Below, in pieces: positions 1 to 8,799 of a DNA stretch of 64,000 bases. The notes under the pieces are model-generated. The model saw only the letters and a list, made by a program, of their open reading frames with translations, was not told where the DNA came from and did no database searches. The stretch lies in the NCBI RefSeq assembly GCF_035917455.1, contig NZ_CP109078.1, forward strand, positions 2,666,001 to 2,730,000, in the 5' to 3' direction. Both the position numbers and the translations under genes were made by a program. Positions within the stretch are counted from its first letter, which is position 1. Each line of letters starts with the position of its first letter. This stretch comes from Micromonospora sp. NBC_01796. GTDB lineage: Bacteria > Actinomycetota > Actinomycetes > Mycobacteriales > Micromonosporaceae.

Positions 1-548
1 GGGACGGGCTCATTCCGCTGCTCCACCCCGACGACGACCCGCTCACCCGGCACATTGCCACCCTCACCGCCGGCCGCCCCGCCGCCCGCCTCCTCGTACG
101 CACCAGCCTCCCGGCCGCGCCCCCGCTGCCTGAGCTGATCCGACTCGTCCACGGGCTGCACCTCGCCCTGGCGGTGACCGTCGAGATGAACCAGCCCCAG
201 CCCGACACCTCACTCCGCGAGTACGCCGAAGCGTGGCAGGTCGACGTGCTCCGGCCCGACCAGGTCGAGCACTTCACACCCCAGCGCCCGTTTCATCCGA
301 GTGTGGAGTCGGCGGTTGCCACCTGTTGGGCGTACCTCGGAATGTCGATCTGTGCGGCCGTGCCCACCGACCCACGCCGGGCAATCCCGGAGCCGCAATC
401 CCCGGCGCTGGCGGCCGGAACCGGCGACGACCCGGAGGAGAGCATTCGCCAGCTCGGTCGTCGCCATCCCGGGCAACCGGTCGCCGCGCTCCTCACACCC
501 ACCGGGTGTCACATCCACCTGTGGTTACCCGACGGCAGCGGCACCTGA
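1..548 (+). CDS. Hypothetical protein, N-terminus outside window
   Basis: The frame is open from base 3 and ends at the TGA at 546-548, so the gene starts before the window; an internal GTG at 174 is not needed as a start. About 181 residues are visible. No known domain, signal peptide or membrane segment is recognised. The C-terminal part is rich in Pro, Ala and His and contains a HIHLWLP run near the end. The stop lies 7 bp from the end of the convergent acetyltransferase gene. Third-codon G+C is high, which supports real coding. Function unknown. Confidence 0.6.
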   Translation, partial: DGLIPLLHPDDDPLTRHIATLTAGRPAARLLVRTSLPAAPPLPELIRLVHGLHLALAVTVEMNQPQPDTSLREYAEAWQVDVLRPDQVEHFTPQRPFHPSVESAVATCWAYLGMSICAAVPTDPRRAIPEPQSPALAAGTGDDPEESIRQLGRRHPGQPVAALLTPTGCHIHLWLPDGSGT

Positions 549-555
549 AAGCCGG

Positions 556-1392
556 TCAGCCTGCGGTGGTGTTGCCTTCGGGGCGCCAGATCCAGCTCTG
601 GTTGTCGTACATCGGGGTGAGCCCCGAGCGGATCATGTTGTTCAGCGACGGGTTCGACTCGCCCTCGGCCGGCTTGCCGGTGTCGCTGAACAGCCAACGG
701 ACACCCGCCTCGGCGGCGGCCTGCGCCCTGGCCGTCAGCAGAGCCGACTGTGCGCCACGGTTGCGGTGACTTTCCCGGGTCGCCCCATTGTGCAGCGAGG
801 CGAACTCCCCGTACAGGAAGAGGCCGGCACCGGCGACCATCGTGTCCCCGTCCCAGGCCGCGAACGTGAGGAAGTCCGGGCGCCCGACGGCGGCGACGAG
901 CGACGAGTTGAACTGCTCGGGCAGGCCGAAGACCTCTTCGAGCATGCTCGCCCACTCCTCGGCGTCCTCCACCCCGACCCGACCCACCCGCAGGTCGGTG
1001 GTGCCGGGCTTGAAGTCGTCCACGTCGCCGACGAGCTTCACCGTGGCGTCCCCAGCGGTCAGCCCGTACGCGGCGCGGATGTCGTCCCAGTCCGGGGGCA
1101 GGACCTCCGGGGCGAGCTGGATCTGGGCCGACGGGCTGCCGTGCTCCCGGTGGAAGTCGACAACCTCGCCGATCAGTTTCGCGCTGACGGGTTCGGTGAA
1201 ACCGAGGCCGATCGTCTTGTTCCAGCCACCGTCGGTGGGGTCGTTCCGCATCGCCAGCGCGGCACCGCCGCCGATCCGGGCGCCGGTGAGACCGAGTTCG
1301 GTCCGGCCGCGCTCGGACATGATCTCGACGTACTGGAAGTTCAGCTCGGCGGTGATGAACTCGGTGGTCCTGGTCAGGTTCTCTGACGGCAC
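556..1392 (-). CDS. GNAT-family N-acetyltransferase
   Basis: Probable acetyl-CoA-dependent acyltransferase of unknown substrate, about 278 aa. The C-terminal half carries a GNAT motif A-like segment (GATRESHRNRGAQ, residues about 203-215) followed by the helix SALLTARAQAAAEAG, the usual acetyl-CoA pyrophosphate-binding region. The N-terminal half looks like a degenerate GNAT fold, as in many two-lobed actinobacterial proteins. The GTG at 1392 (VPSENLTRTTEF) is chosen because it precedes the conserved body; the frame extends upstream to 1512 through a poorly coding stretch. No strong Shine-Dalgarno is seen, so the start is uncertain. Confidence 0.75.
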   Translation of the reverse strand: MPSENLTRTTEFITAELNFQYVEIMSERGRTELGLTGARIGGGAALAMRNDPTDGGWNKTIGLGFTEPVSAKLIGEVVDFHREHGSPSAQIQLAPEVLPPDWDDIRAAYGLTAGDATVKLVGDVDDFKPGTTDLRVGRVGVEDAEEWASMLEEVFGLPEQFNSSLVAAVGRPDFLTFAAWDGDTMVAGAGLFLYGEFASLHNGATRESHRNRGAQSALLTARAQAAAEAGVRWLFSDTGKPAEGESNPSLNNMIRSGLTPMYDNQSWIWRPEGNTTAG

Positions 1393-1536
1393 GGGGCATC
1401 CCAATGAATATTCGCGGATTCGCGAGGCTTTCGCGGAGACGCCGCAATTCAACCGGCCGGTCCCGGTTACGGGTAGCCCCGGCGGATGATTGTGATGTGG
1501 ATCGCCGGACAAACGGGCAGTTCAGTCACGTCGGGG

Positions 1537-3042
1537 TTAGCAGCCCGAGGGGCGGCTCACCGTACCCGACTTGGAGATCCGGGTGCCGGTGATCATGTCC
1601 CCGTTGACCCAGACCTCCAGTTCCCAACCCGCCGTGGGCGACGTCAGCTCGTGGTCCAGGCCGTAGTACTTCGGCACGGTCCCGGAGAAGCTGGTCGAGC
1701 CGTCCCCGCTGATCGGATAGCCGTAGATGGTGCCGTTCTGGTGGTCGACGCCCCCGTGCGGGTCGTACCCGACCGACGCGTTGTGCAACGTCCCCGAGAT
1801 GGAGAAGCCCCAGCTCCCGCCGCCCCGACACTCGGTGCTCACGGAGGCGGTCAGGTACGGCGTGGCCGCCGGCTTGGGCTGTGGGGCCGGTGCCCCCACG
1901 GGCTCGTTCCCCCTGGCCGGGGTCGTCGGGGCGGTGGTTCCGGGCCGAGCCGTCGTAGGCCGTACGGCAGTCGGGCTGACCGGGGGTCGGGTGGAGGTGG
2001 CCGTGGCCGGGGTTGGCGTGACGGTCGACGCGGGCGCGTTCGGGGCGGGATCGGGCGTGCCGTCCTGCACCGGTACGTCGACGCCCTCCTCCTCCCCCGG
2101 CTCGTCGTCCAGGGCGTACGGGTCCTCGACGCCGGGCTGGTAGCCGTCGTCGGGTGCGGGACGGAGGTACCGCAGCACCCCACCGACGCCGATCAGCAGG
2201 AGGATCAGCACCAACGCCCCGGAGAGCACCCGTGCCGCCCAGCCGGTCCGGTACATGATCGGCGGGATCAGCCAGCGCAGTCCCGCCGGCCTCGGCACGT
2301 CGACCGCCGGGTCCCGCCGATGTACGCCCGTCCACCGGTAACGCTCCTGGAGAGCGGTCGCGGCAGCCAGCGGCCGTGACGCGGGCTGCGCTGTCGGCCA
2401 CCCGTCCCCGGCGTCGCCACTCTTCTCCCCTGCCGGCTCGTCCGTCGGCTCGTCGGTCGGTGGCTCTGTCGGCCGCTCGTCCGTCGACACCTCCGCGGGC
2501 ACATCCGCCCGCAGTTCCCCAGAGGGTTCCCCCTCTGCCGATGGCACGGGTTCACCGGCTGCCGATGGCACGAGTGGGGTGGGAGCGGCGTCGGCAGTGC
2601 GCTCCTCCGCAACCACGGTCCCCGGCTTCGCCACCGAGGAAAGCTCCTCCGCAACCACGGGCTTGTCCGCAGACGCCGGAGGCTCTGCCGCCGGCAAGGA
2701 CTCGGGTTGGTCGGCTGGGGGCTGCTCGGTTCGGGCGGCGATGCTCTTGCGGATCGCCACCCACTGCTCGACCACCGCCTCGGAACCGCCGCAGGCGCGT
2801 ACGAACGCGCGCAGCAGTTCCTCCCGAGGAAGGGTGCCCCGGCCGAGTACGGCCGCGAGGGTGCTGTGCGGGAGCACGTCCCCGGCCGTCTGGGCCCGGC
2901 CCTGCAACTGCCGGTACGTGAAGCCCGACCATTGGCGTAACGCGCGCATCGCCCTGACGAACGTCGCCGCGGATGCCGTCGCCTCCGGTGGCCCCGGCAG
3001 GGCGTCACCTTCTTCGCGCGCACCACTGTCGTGCGTCGACAC
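1537..3042 (-). CDS. Membrane-tethered HTH protein, extracytoplasmic C-terminus
   Basis: 501 aa. An N-terminal Xre-like helix-turn-helix region (residues about 28-100, with FTYRQLQGRAQ and LPHSTLAAVLGR) is followed by an acidic Pro/Glu-rich linker, a conserved juxtamembrane block (DPAVDVPRPAGLRWL), one membrane span (about 272-292), a Pro/Thr-rich stalk and a C-terminal domain of about 105 aa with two cysteines. This reads as a one-component sensor-regulator: cytoplasmic DNA-binding domain, outside sensor. The GTG start at 3042 has a good ribosome site (GGGGTGAGG) 5 bases upstream. It is a paralogue of the next gene upstream on the same strand. Ligand and target genes are unknown. Confidence 0.75.
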   Translation of the reverse strand: MSTHDSGAREEGDALPGPPEATASAATFVRAMRALRQWSGFTYRQLQGRAQTAGDVLPHSTLAAVLGRGTLPREELLRAFVRACGGSEAVVEQWVAIRKSIAARTEQPPADQPESLPAAEPPASADKPVVAEELSSVAKPGTVVAEERTADAAPTPLVPSAAGEPVPSAEGEPSGELRADVPAEVSTDERPTEPPTDEPTDEPAGEKSGDAGDGWPTAQPASRPLAAATALQERYRWTGVHRRDPAVDVPRPAGLRWLIPPIMYRTGWAARVLSGALVLILLLIGVGGVLRYLRPAPDDGYQPGVEDPYALDDEPGEEEGVDVPVQDGTPDPAPNAPASTVTPTPATATSTRPPVSPTAVRPTTARPGTTAPTTPARGNEPVGAPAPQPKPAATPYLTASVSTECRGGGSWGFSISGTLHNASVGYDPHGGVDHQNGTIYGYPISGDGSTSFSGTVPKYYGLDHELTSPTAGWELEVWVNGDMITGTRISKSGTVSRPSGC

Positions 3043-3197
3043 GATTACCTCACCCCCGTGATGGTCCCGATCACCTGCCGTTCGTACGGTCAGAGAGCGG
3101 GTTCGATGCCACGCAACAGTTCACCCTGCCCGGTCATCGCTGTAAAGGACCGATCGGCCGACGCCGCCCGACTGGAACGATGGCAATGCCTGCAGTT

Positions 3198-4754
3198 TCA
3201 CCGCGCCTCGATGGCAAAAACCTGGTGTTTACCGCCGTCGCAGCGGGTCTGGATCAGTTGCACTCCCACGTCGCCACTGCCCCGGTAGACCCCGATGCAA
3301 TAGCTGCTGCCGGCGACGGAACGTATCCGGTGACCGGCCGACGGGGTGCTGACCGGTTCCAGGGTGAACTGCTGGTCCTTCCGGCTCGCGCCGCAGTTGG
3401 CCCCGGCGAGCAGCACCTCGCTGCCGGTCCCTCCCTCGTCCACTGTGGCGCATCCGATGCCGTTCGTCGGATGGTCGAGTTTGATCCGGTAGACGCTGCC
3501 GCTGACCCGTTCGAGAATCGTCGGCGGTCCCGCCGATCCGCAGCTCTGCTGCCCGAGCACGGTCCGCCCGGACGACTTGTACAGCTCTGGCCCTTCACCG
3601 ACGCAGAGGCCGGTGTGCGCCGGACGGATCCGGTAGACACCGGCGAACGTACCCGGATTGCCGTTGGCCGGGGCTGGCGCGGCGGCCGTGGTGGGGGCGG
3701 GTTTCGGGGTGGTGGGCTTCGGGGTGGGCGGTTTGGCCGGTGGCTGGGCCGGTGCGCTACCGGGGGCCGGGGTCGGGGTGGGTCCCGTGGTCGGGGCCGG
3801 GGGCGTGACTCCACCGGCGCCGTCGTCGAGGGCGTCACCGGTCTCGGCGGGCTCGTCGCCCTCGGGTGCCTCGGCCAGGGTCGACGGGATCGCACCGGGG
3901 TCGTCGCCGCCTACCTCGCGGATGATCCGTACGGTGACCGCCGCGGCGACGAACACGAGGACGACCACGATCCCGGCGGAGAGGACGCGGGTCGCCCAAC
4001 CCGTCCGGTACATGATCGGCGGCACCAGCCAGCGCAGCCCGGCCGGGCGCGGCACGTCGACGGCGGGGTCGTACCGGTGGGTGCCGACCCACTCGTCCTT
4101 CTTCCGCCGGGCGACCGTCGACGCCAACGTCCCCGAGGCGAACGACGGAACGGCCGGTTCGGCGCCGGCCCGGTCCGGGGTCGACTCCTGCTCCGTCGCG
4201 TCCCCCGGTGGAGGCCCGTCGTCCGCCGCCGGCTCCTCCTCGGGTACGACCACAGCCGCCCCAACCTCCACCGGCCTCTCAGCCGGCGCAACCTCAACCG
4301 GCCTCTCAGCCGGCGCAACCTCAACCGGCCCAACCACAGCCGGTTCCACCTCGGCGGGCTCGGCGACGGCGGTGAGGGGCGGCGGTTCGTCCGTACCCGA
4401 ATCGGGGGTCGCCTCGACCGCGGCGGGCACGGGCAGACCTGCGGCGATCCGCTTCCGTACGGTGAGCCAGCCGGCGGCGGTCGCCTCGTCCTGGCCGCAG
4501 GCGCGGACGAAGCCGGTCACCAGGTCCTCGCGTGGCAACGTGTTCCGGCTCAGTGCGGCGGCGATCGTGCTGTGCGGCAGCAACTCGTCGACGGCCGCCG
4601 CCCGGCGCTGGAGCTGCCGGTAGGTCAGGCCCGACCACTCCTTCAACGCGCGCATCGCGTTGACGAACTCACCCGGAGAGGTGGCGCCGTACGGATCCGG
4701 AGCCCGCATCACGTCGCTCGCCGGGTTCACCTCCCGACTGTCAATCCCCCGCAT
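3198..4754 (-). CDS. Membrane-tethered HTH protein with ricin-type lectin domain
   Basis: 518 aa, same plan as the gene at 1537-3042: HTH region (residues about 30-105, LTYRQLQRRAAAVDELLPHS), Pro/Glu/Val-rich linker with two exact VEVAPAERP repeats, shared juxtamembrane block, membrane span about 258-278, Pro/Thr-rich stalk and a C-terminal beta-trefoil-like region (about 385-518; GLCVGEG, CIGVYRGSGDVGVQ, KHQVFAIE) typical of ricin B/carbohydrate-binding modules. The ATG at 4754 is preceded by AAAGAGGCGGTT; the open frame upstream to 4874 looks non-coding. Likely a cell-envelope-glycan or sugar sensor that acts directly on transcription; this role is inferred from architecture only. Confidence 0.75.
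   Translation of the reverse strand: MRGIDSREVNPASDVMRAPDPYGATSPGEFVNAMRALKEWSGLTYRQLQRRAAAVDELLPHSTIAAALSRNTLPREDLVTGFVRACGQDEATAAGWLTVRKRIAAGLPVPAAVEATPDSGTDEPPPLTAVAEPAEVEPAVVGPVEVAPAERPVEVAPAERPVEVGAAVVVPEEEPAADDGPPPGDATEQESTPDRAGAEPAVPSFASGTLASTVARRKKDEWVGTHRYDPAVDVPRPAGLRWLVPPIMYRTGWATRVLSAGIVVVLVFVAAAVTVRIIREVGGDDPGAIPSTLAEAPEGDEPAETGDALDDGAGGVTPPAPTTGPTPTPAPGSAPAQPPAKPPTPKPTTPKPAPTTAAAPAPANGNPGTFAGVYRIRPAHTGLCVGEGPELYKSSGRTVLGQQSCGSAGPPTILERVSGSVYRIKLDHPTNGIGCATVDEGGTGSEVLLAGANCGASRKDQQFTLEPVSTPSAGHRIRSVAGSSYCIGVYRGSGDVGVQLIQTRCDGGKHQVFAIEAR
4271..4324 (-). repeat. Two exact 27-bp tandem units inside HTH gene
   Basis: Two identical 27-bp units (4271-4297 and 4298-4324) encode RPVEVAPAE twice in the linker of the membrane-tethered HTH protein, and a partial third unit follows. 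The perfect identity points to recent slippage; only linker length is affected. Confidence 0.85.
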
Positions 4755-4962
4755 AACCGCCTCTTTTCCCCGTACCTGCCGGCTGTTTGCCTCCGCACAG
4801 GTTAGGGTCGCCGCTCCATTGTGGCTACCCGAGTCGGTCAAGGGCATTGCTCGATCACGCAAGACCACGATCACGGAGCCGGTGCGGAATAGGCCGGGGA
4901 CAAACGATTCCCGTACTCGCGGGAGCAGTTATTGAAACGCACTCTTCTCGTTCGGAGAAGCG

Positions 4963-6006
4963 TCAGGGGGTCGCGACGACCAGCAGCCCGCCGAGCGACG
5001 TGGCCGCCAGGACAACCGTGCCGACCGCTCCCGTCGCCAGGGCCCGTCCACTGCTCCGGGTGACCGTACGCAGGTCGACCGAGGTTCCGACGGCGAACAT
5101 CGCGGCGGCCAGGAGCAGTCCGGCGCCCGTCGACACCGAGGAGACCACCTGGTGCGGCAGCAGGCCGGTGGAGCGCAGTGCCATCGCCGCCAGGAACCCG
5201 ACCACGAACCAGGGCAGGACGGGTGGCCCGGAACGCTGCCCGTCCACCGTCGCCGTCGCGGTACGGCGGCCGATGGCGACCAGCGCCACCAGCGGTGCGA
5301 GCAGTACGACGCGGCAGAGTTTCACCACGACGGCGGTGGCGAGGGCGGCCGCTCCGATCGCACCGCCGACCGCCACGACCTGGCCGACCTCGTGGATGCT
5401 GGCACCGGCCCAGAGGCCGATCATCGTGTCGTCCAGGCCGAACAGCAGTCCCAGGGCGGGGATGAGCAGCATGCAGAGCGTGCCCAGGACGGTGACCACC
5501 CCGATGGCGGTGACCACGTCCTCCTCCTCGCCGTCGGCGACCTCGTTCATGCCGAGCACCGCGGACGCACCACAGATCGAAACACCCGTGGCGACCAGGA
5601 GCGACGTGGCGGGACGCAGCCCGAGTCGGCGCCCGACCCACCGGGTGGTGAGCCAGGCCGCCGCGACGCTGACCACCACCACGCCGATCGGCCCGAACCC
5701 GAGGTCGACGATGTCGGAGGCGACGAGTTGCAGGCCGAGCAGGACGATTCCCGCCCGCAGCAGCCCCTTGGCGGCGAAGGTCAGTCCGGGGCGCATCCAC
5801 TCCCGGTAGCCGCCGAGGCTGCGTACGAGGACGCCGAGCAGGATCGCCACGATCATCGGGCTGACCGGGGTGGCGAGCTGGTTGACGCCGTACCCGATCG
5901 AAGCGACGGCGGCGGCGAGGGCGAGACCGGGCAGGATGGCGGTGGGTCCGGGCGGGGTCGGGGCTGGTGCCCGCCCGCTGACTCGTACCCGTTCCGCTAC
6001 CGCCAC
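4963..6006 (-). CDS. YeiH-family putative sulfur-anion exporter
   Basis: 347 aa polytopic membrane protein with about ten hydrophobic segments and the family signatures GVSICGASAVLGMNEV and WAGASIHEVGQVVA. This is the YeiH/UPF0324 (putative sulfate exporter) family; in enterobacteria its gene sits divergent from a LysR-type sulfite-responsive regulator, exactly as here. The GTG at 6006 is chosen because GGGGGGTGA lies just upstream and the preceding 54 codons overlap the divergent regulator. Probable role: export of sulfite or related anions, consistent with the cysteine-dioxygenase-like gene at 7182. Confidence 0.82.
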   Translation of the reverse strand: MAVAERVRVSGRAPAPTPPGPTAILPGLALAAAVASIGYGVNQLATPVSPMIVAILLGVLVRSLGGYREWMRPGLTFAAKGLLRAGIVLLGLQLVASDIVDLGFGPIGVVVVSVAAAWLTTRWVGRRLGLRPATSLLVATGVSICGASAVLGMNEVADGEEEDVVTAIGVVTVLGTLCMLLIPALGLLFGLDDTMIGLWAGASIHEVGQVVAVGGAIGAAALATAVVVKLCRVVLLAPLVALVAIGRRTATATVDGQRSGPPVLPWFVVGFLAAMALRSTGLLPHQVVSSVSTGAGLLLAAAMFAVGTSVDLRTVTRSSGRALATGAVGTVVLAATSLGGLLVVATP

Positions 6007-6091
6007 CCTGTCACCCCCCGATACCGGTCCCACCGGCCCAGCCTGCGCCGACAGCTCGGCCGGCAGTAGTCCTCGATCACGAACGACGTCA

Positions 6092-6097
6092 TAGCCT
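6092..6097 (+). promoter_or_regulatory. -10 box TAGCCT, leaderless start of LysR gene
   Basis: TAGCCT ends 6 bases before the ATG at 6104, so transcription would begin at or next to the start codon. No Shine-Dalgarno is present, in line with a leaderless mRNA. Confidence 0.5.
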
Positions 6098-6103
6098 GGG
6101 GCT

Positions 6104-7033
6104 ATGAGTGGTCTTCCGGATCTCGAAACCCTGCGACTCCTGGTCGACGTGGCCGAACTCGGCAGCATCGGTCAGGCGGCGCGGGCGGCCGGCATCGCCC
6201 AGCCGTCGGCGACGAAGCGGCTCGCCGCCCTGGAGCGTTGGGCCGGAGTGCCGCTGCTGCTGCGCACCCACCGGGGTTCACCGCTCACCGACGACGGCAG
6301 GGTTGTCGTCGGCTGGGCCGTACGGCTGCTCGGTGCGGCGGACGAGTTCCAGCACAGCCTGGTCGCACTGCGTGAGGCGCGGGCCGCCCAACTCCGGGTC
6401 GCCGCGAGCATGACGGTCGCCGAGGCGTTGCTGCCCCGGTGGCTGCACCACCTGCGGTTGACGTACCCGGACATCCGGGTCGGGCTGACGGTGATCAACT
6501 CGACCGAGGTGGCCCGGTTGGTCCTCGCCGACGAGGGGATCGACGTCGGTTTCGTCGAGGGACCGACGGTGCCGGAGGGGCTCGACAGCCTGATCGTCGG
6601 GCACGACCAGTTGATCGTGGTGGTAGCGCCGGGGCACCCGTGGGCGCGACGGCGCCGGCCGCTGGAGCCGGCCGAGCTGGCCGGCACCCGGTTGGTGGTC
6701 CGCGAGGTCGGTTCCGGCACCCGGGAGACCCTGGAACTGGCGCTGGCCGACCTCGACCCGCTACCGCCCGAACTGGCCCTCGGTTCCAACGCCGCGGTCA
6801 AGGGCGCCGCCATGGCCGGTACCGCCCCGGCGGTGCTCAGCCGGAACGCGGTGGAGATGGAACTGTCCGCGAAACTCCTGGTCGAAGTGCCGGTACGGGA
6901 CCTTCGGCTGGCCCGTACCCTGCGGGCGGTCTGGCCGCGCGGACGGCGACTCACCGGCTCGGCCACGGCGCTGCTCCAGGCGATCGACCGGGCCGCCCGG
7001 ACGCCACCGCCCGAGCATCGTCCCGCCGGGTGA
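6104..7033 (+). CDS. LysR-type regulator, divergent from YeiH-family gene
   Basis: 309 aa. N-terminal winged HTH (residues 1-62; LRLLVDVAELGSIGQAARAAGIAQPSATKRLAALE) and a LysR substrate-binding domain (about 90-300). Divergent, 97 bp from the exporter gene at 4963-6006, so it very likely controls that gene. In enterobacteria the equivalent pair is YeiE/YeiH, where the regulator senses sulfite; transfer of that effector here is inference. The start codon lies 6 bases after a TAGCCT box. Confidence 0.85.
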   Translation: MSGLPDLETLRLLVDVAELGSIGQAARAAGIAQPSATKRLAALERWAGVPLLLRTHRGSPLTDDGRVVVGWAVRLLGAADEFQHSLVALREARAAQLRVAASMTVAEALLPRWLHHLRLTYPDIRVGLTVINSTEVARLVLADEGIDVGFVEGPTVPEGLDSLIVGHDQLIVVVAPGHPWARRRRPLEPAELAGTRLVVREVGSGTRETLELALADLDPLPPELALGSNAAVKGAAMAGTAPAVLSRNAVEMELSAKLLVEVPVRDLRLARTLRAVWPRGRRLTGSATALLQAIDRAARTPPPEHRPAG

Positions 7034-7034
7034 C

Positions 7035-7063
7035 CGGGCCGGGCGCGACCGGCTCCCGGCCCG
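7035..7063 (+). terminator. Hairpin after LysR gene
   Basis: A perfect 9-bp stem (CGGGCCGGG at 7035-7043 with CCCGGCCCG at 7055-7063) and an 11-base loop lies directly after the stop codon. There is no T-run, as is usual in high-G+C actinobacteria. Confidence 0.5.
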
Positions 7064-7181
7064 ACCCATAAGCCAGGCTTTGACCCGGCCAAGAAATCGC
7101 GATTGGTACGCCGACCGCCCGGTCCGCACACTGACCCTTGGGTGTCCGAGTCATCGCAGCTCGGGCCGGAAGGGGGCGAAG

Positions 7182-7715
7182 ATGTCAGCGGAGCAGCTCG
7201 GCAACCTGGTCGACAGCGTGCGGGCCGCCGCCAACCGGGTCTGTCCACCGGAGGAGACCGCCGCCCTGGTCAGCGCCGCCCTCCAAGCCCACCTGCCGAC
7301 CCGGGACATCCTCACCCCGGAGCAGTTGGCCGGCGACCCGGACGGCTACGTGCAGCACGTGTTGCACGTCGAGCCGGACGGTCTCTTCTCCATCGTCGCC
7401 CTCGTCTGGCGCCCCGGACAGGTCACCCCGATCCACGACCACCTCTGTTGGTGCGTGGTCGGCGTGGTCGACGGGGTCGAGTCCGAGGTCCGGTACGAGG
7501 TCACCGAGCGTGAGGGGGACGTGTTCCTGTCCCGGGCGGAGGTGACCGAGAACCCGACCGGGAGCGTCTGCGGCATCGCCCCACCCGGAGACATCCACGA
7601 GGTACGCAACGCCGGCACCGCCACCGCCGTCTCGATCCACATCTACGGCGCGGACATCTCCCGCGTCGGCAGCAGCATCCGCCGCCGCTACCACCTCCCG
7701 GTCCTGGTCGGTTAG
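7182..7715 (+). CDS. Cysteine dioxygenase-family cupin
   Basis: 177 aa single-domain cupin. The metal-binding motif PIHDHLCW (residues about 84-91) supplies two His ligands, and a third His lies in DIHEVRN or SIHIYG. These match the type I cysteine/thiol dioxygenase family, which oxidises cysteine or 3-mercaptopropionate to the sulfinate using Fe(II) and O2. The ATG at 7182 is preceded by GGAAGGGGGCGAAG, a good ribosome site. It lies between two LysR genes and next to a YeiH-type exporter, suggesting thiol catabolism coupled to sulfite disposal. The exact substrate cannot be told from sequence. Confidence 0.82.
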   Translation: MSAEQLGNLVDSVRAAANRVCPPEETAALVSAALQAHLPTRDILTPEQLAGDPDGYVQHVLHVEPDGLFSIVALVWRPGQVTPIHDHLCWCVVGVVDGVESEVRYEVTEREGDVFLSRAEVTENPTGSVCGIAPPGDIHEVRNAGTATAVSIHIYGADISRVGSSIRRRYHLPVLVG

Positions 7716-7814
7716 CCGTTCCCTGACGGATCGGGCGTCCCGTTTCGACCGGTGACGGCGTCGCGGCCGTCACAGCCCGTGTTCGGACCAACGGGAAGGT
7801 CGATAAGCAGTGGT

Positions 7815-7820
7815 TATGCT
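7815..7820 (+). promoter_or_regulatory. -10 box TATGCT, leaderless start of second LysR gene
   Basis: TATGCT is followed by 6 bases and then the GTG at 7827 that begins the conserved LysR N-terminus. No ribosome-binding site is seen. Confidence 0.5.
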
Positions 7821-7826
7821 TCCGCC

Positions 7827-8768
7827 GTGATCGACCTGCGCCAGCTTGTGATGTTCCGCCAGGTGGTGGAGAGCGGCTCGTTCTCCGCCGCCGCCCGCGC
7901 CATGCACTGCACCCAGCCGGCGGTGAGTCAGCAGATCAAGGCGCTGGAGCGTACGGTCGGCGGGCCGCTGTTCGCCCGGGTCGGGCGTACCCTGCGGTTG
8001 ACCGAGGCGGGCACCACGCTGGCCCGGCACGCCGTCGACATCCTCGACAACATGGCCGTCGCCCAGCAGCAGGTCAGGGCGGTCGCCACCCTCGAAACCG
8101 GGACCGTACGGGTCTGCGCCTTCCCGAGCGCCAACGCGACCCTGGTGCCGTACGCAGCCGCCGCGCTCAAGGAACGCCACCCGCAGGTACGGCTGGAGCT
8201 GCTGGAGGCCGAGCCACCCGAGTCGTACCAGGTCCTCCGGCGGGCCGAGTGTGACGTGGTGGTCGCCTTCACGTACGAGTCCGACGTGACCCGGCCGGCG
8301 GAGAACGGCCCGGCCGAGGCCGGGATGCTGGAGGTGCCGTTGCTGGTCGACTCCCTCGTCCTGCTGGTGCCGACCGGGCACCGGCTCGCCGGGCGGCGGT
8401 CCGTGCAGCTCTCCGACCTGGCCGAGGAGACCTGGATCGCCGGCTGTCCCCGGTGCCGGAGCAGCTTCGTCGACGCCTGTGCCGGGAGCGGGTTCACGCC
8501 CAGCATCGCCTGCGCCACCGACGACAATCTGGCGTTGCAGGGCCTGGTCGCGGCGGGTCTCGGGGTCGCCCTGCTGCCGAGTCTGGTGCTCGCCTTCCTC
8601 CAGCACCCCGAGGTCGTGGCCGTACGGGTCGAGCCGGTGCTGCGACGTACGGTCTCGGCGTACACCTGGCCGGACCTGGCGAGGACGAGCGCGATCACCG
8701 CGATGCTGGAGTCGCTGCGTTCCGCCGCCGACTCGATCGGCCCGACCGCCTTCGCAACCTCCCCGTAG
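7827..8768 (+). CDS. LysR-type transcriptional regulator
   Basis: 313 aa. Canonical LysR HTH at the N-terminus (LRQLVMFRQVVESGSFSAAARAMHCTQPAVSQQI from residue 3) and a periplasmic-binding-protein-like effector domain (about 88-300). The GTG at 7827 fits the family start and follows a -10 box at 6-base spacing; the upstream frame to 7752 is therefore rejected. It follows the cupin gene by 111 bp on the same strand. Target genes are not evident; the neighbouring dioxygenase is the obvious candidate. Confidence 0.83.
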   Translation: MIDLRQLVMFRQVVESGSFSAAARAMHCTQPAVSQQIKALERTVGGPLFARVGRTLRLTEAGTTLARHAVDILDNMAVAQQQVRAVATLETGTVRVCAFPSANATLVPYAAAALKERHPQVRLELLEAEPPESYQVLRRAECDVVVAFTYESDVTRPAENGPAEAGMLEVPLLVDSLVLLVPTGHRLAGRRSVQLSDLAEETWIAGCPRCRSSFVDACAGSGFTPSIACATDDNLALQGLVAAGLGVALLPSLVLAFLQHPEVVAVRVEPVLRRTVSAYTWPDLARTSAITAMLESLRSAADSIGPTAFATSP

Positions 8769-8799
8769 GGCAGTCCGTCGCCACGAACCCGCCCGATGG

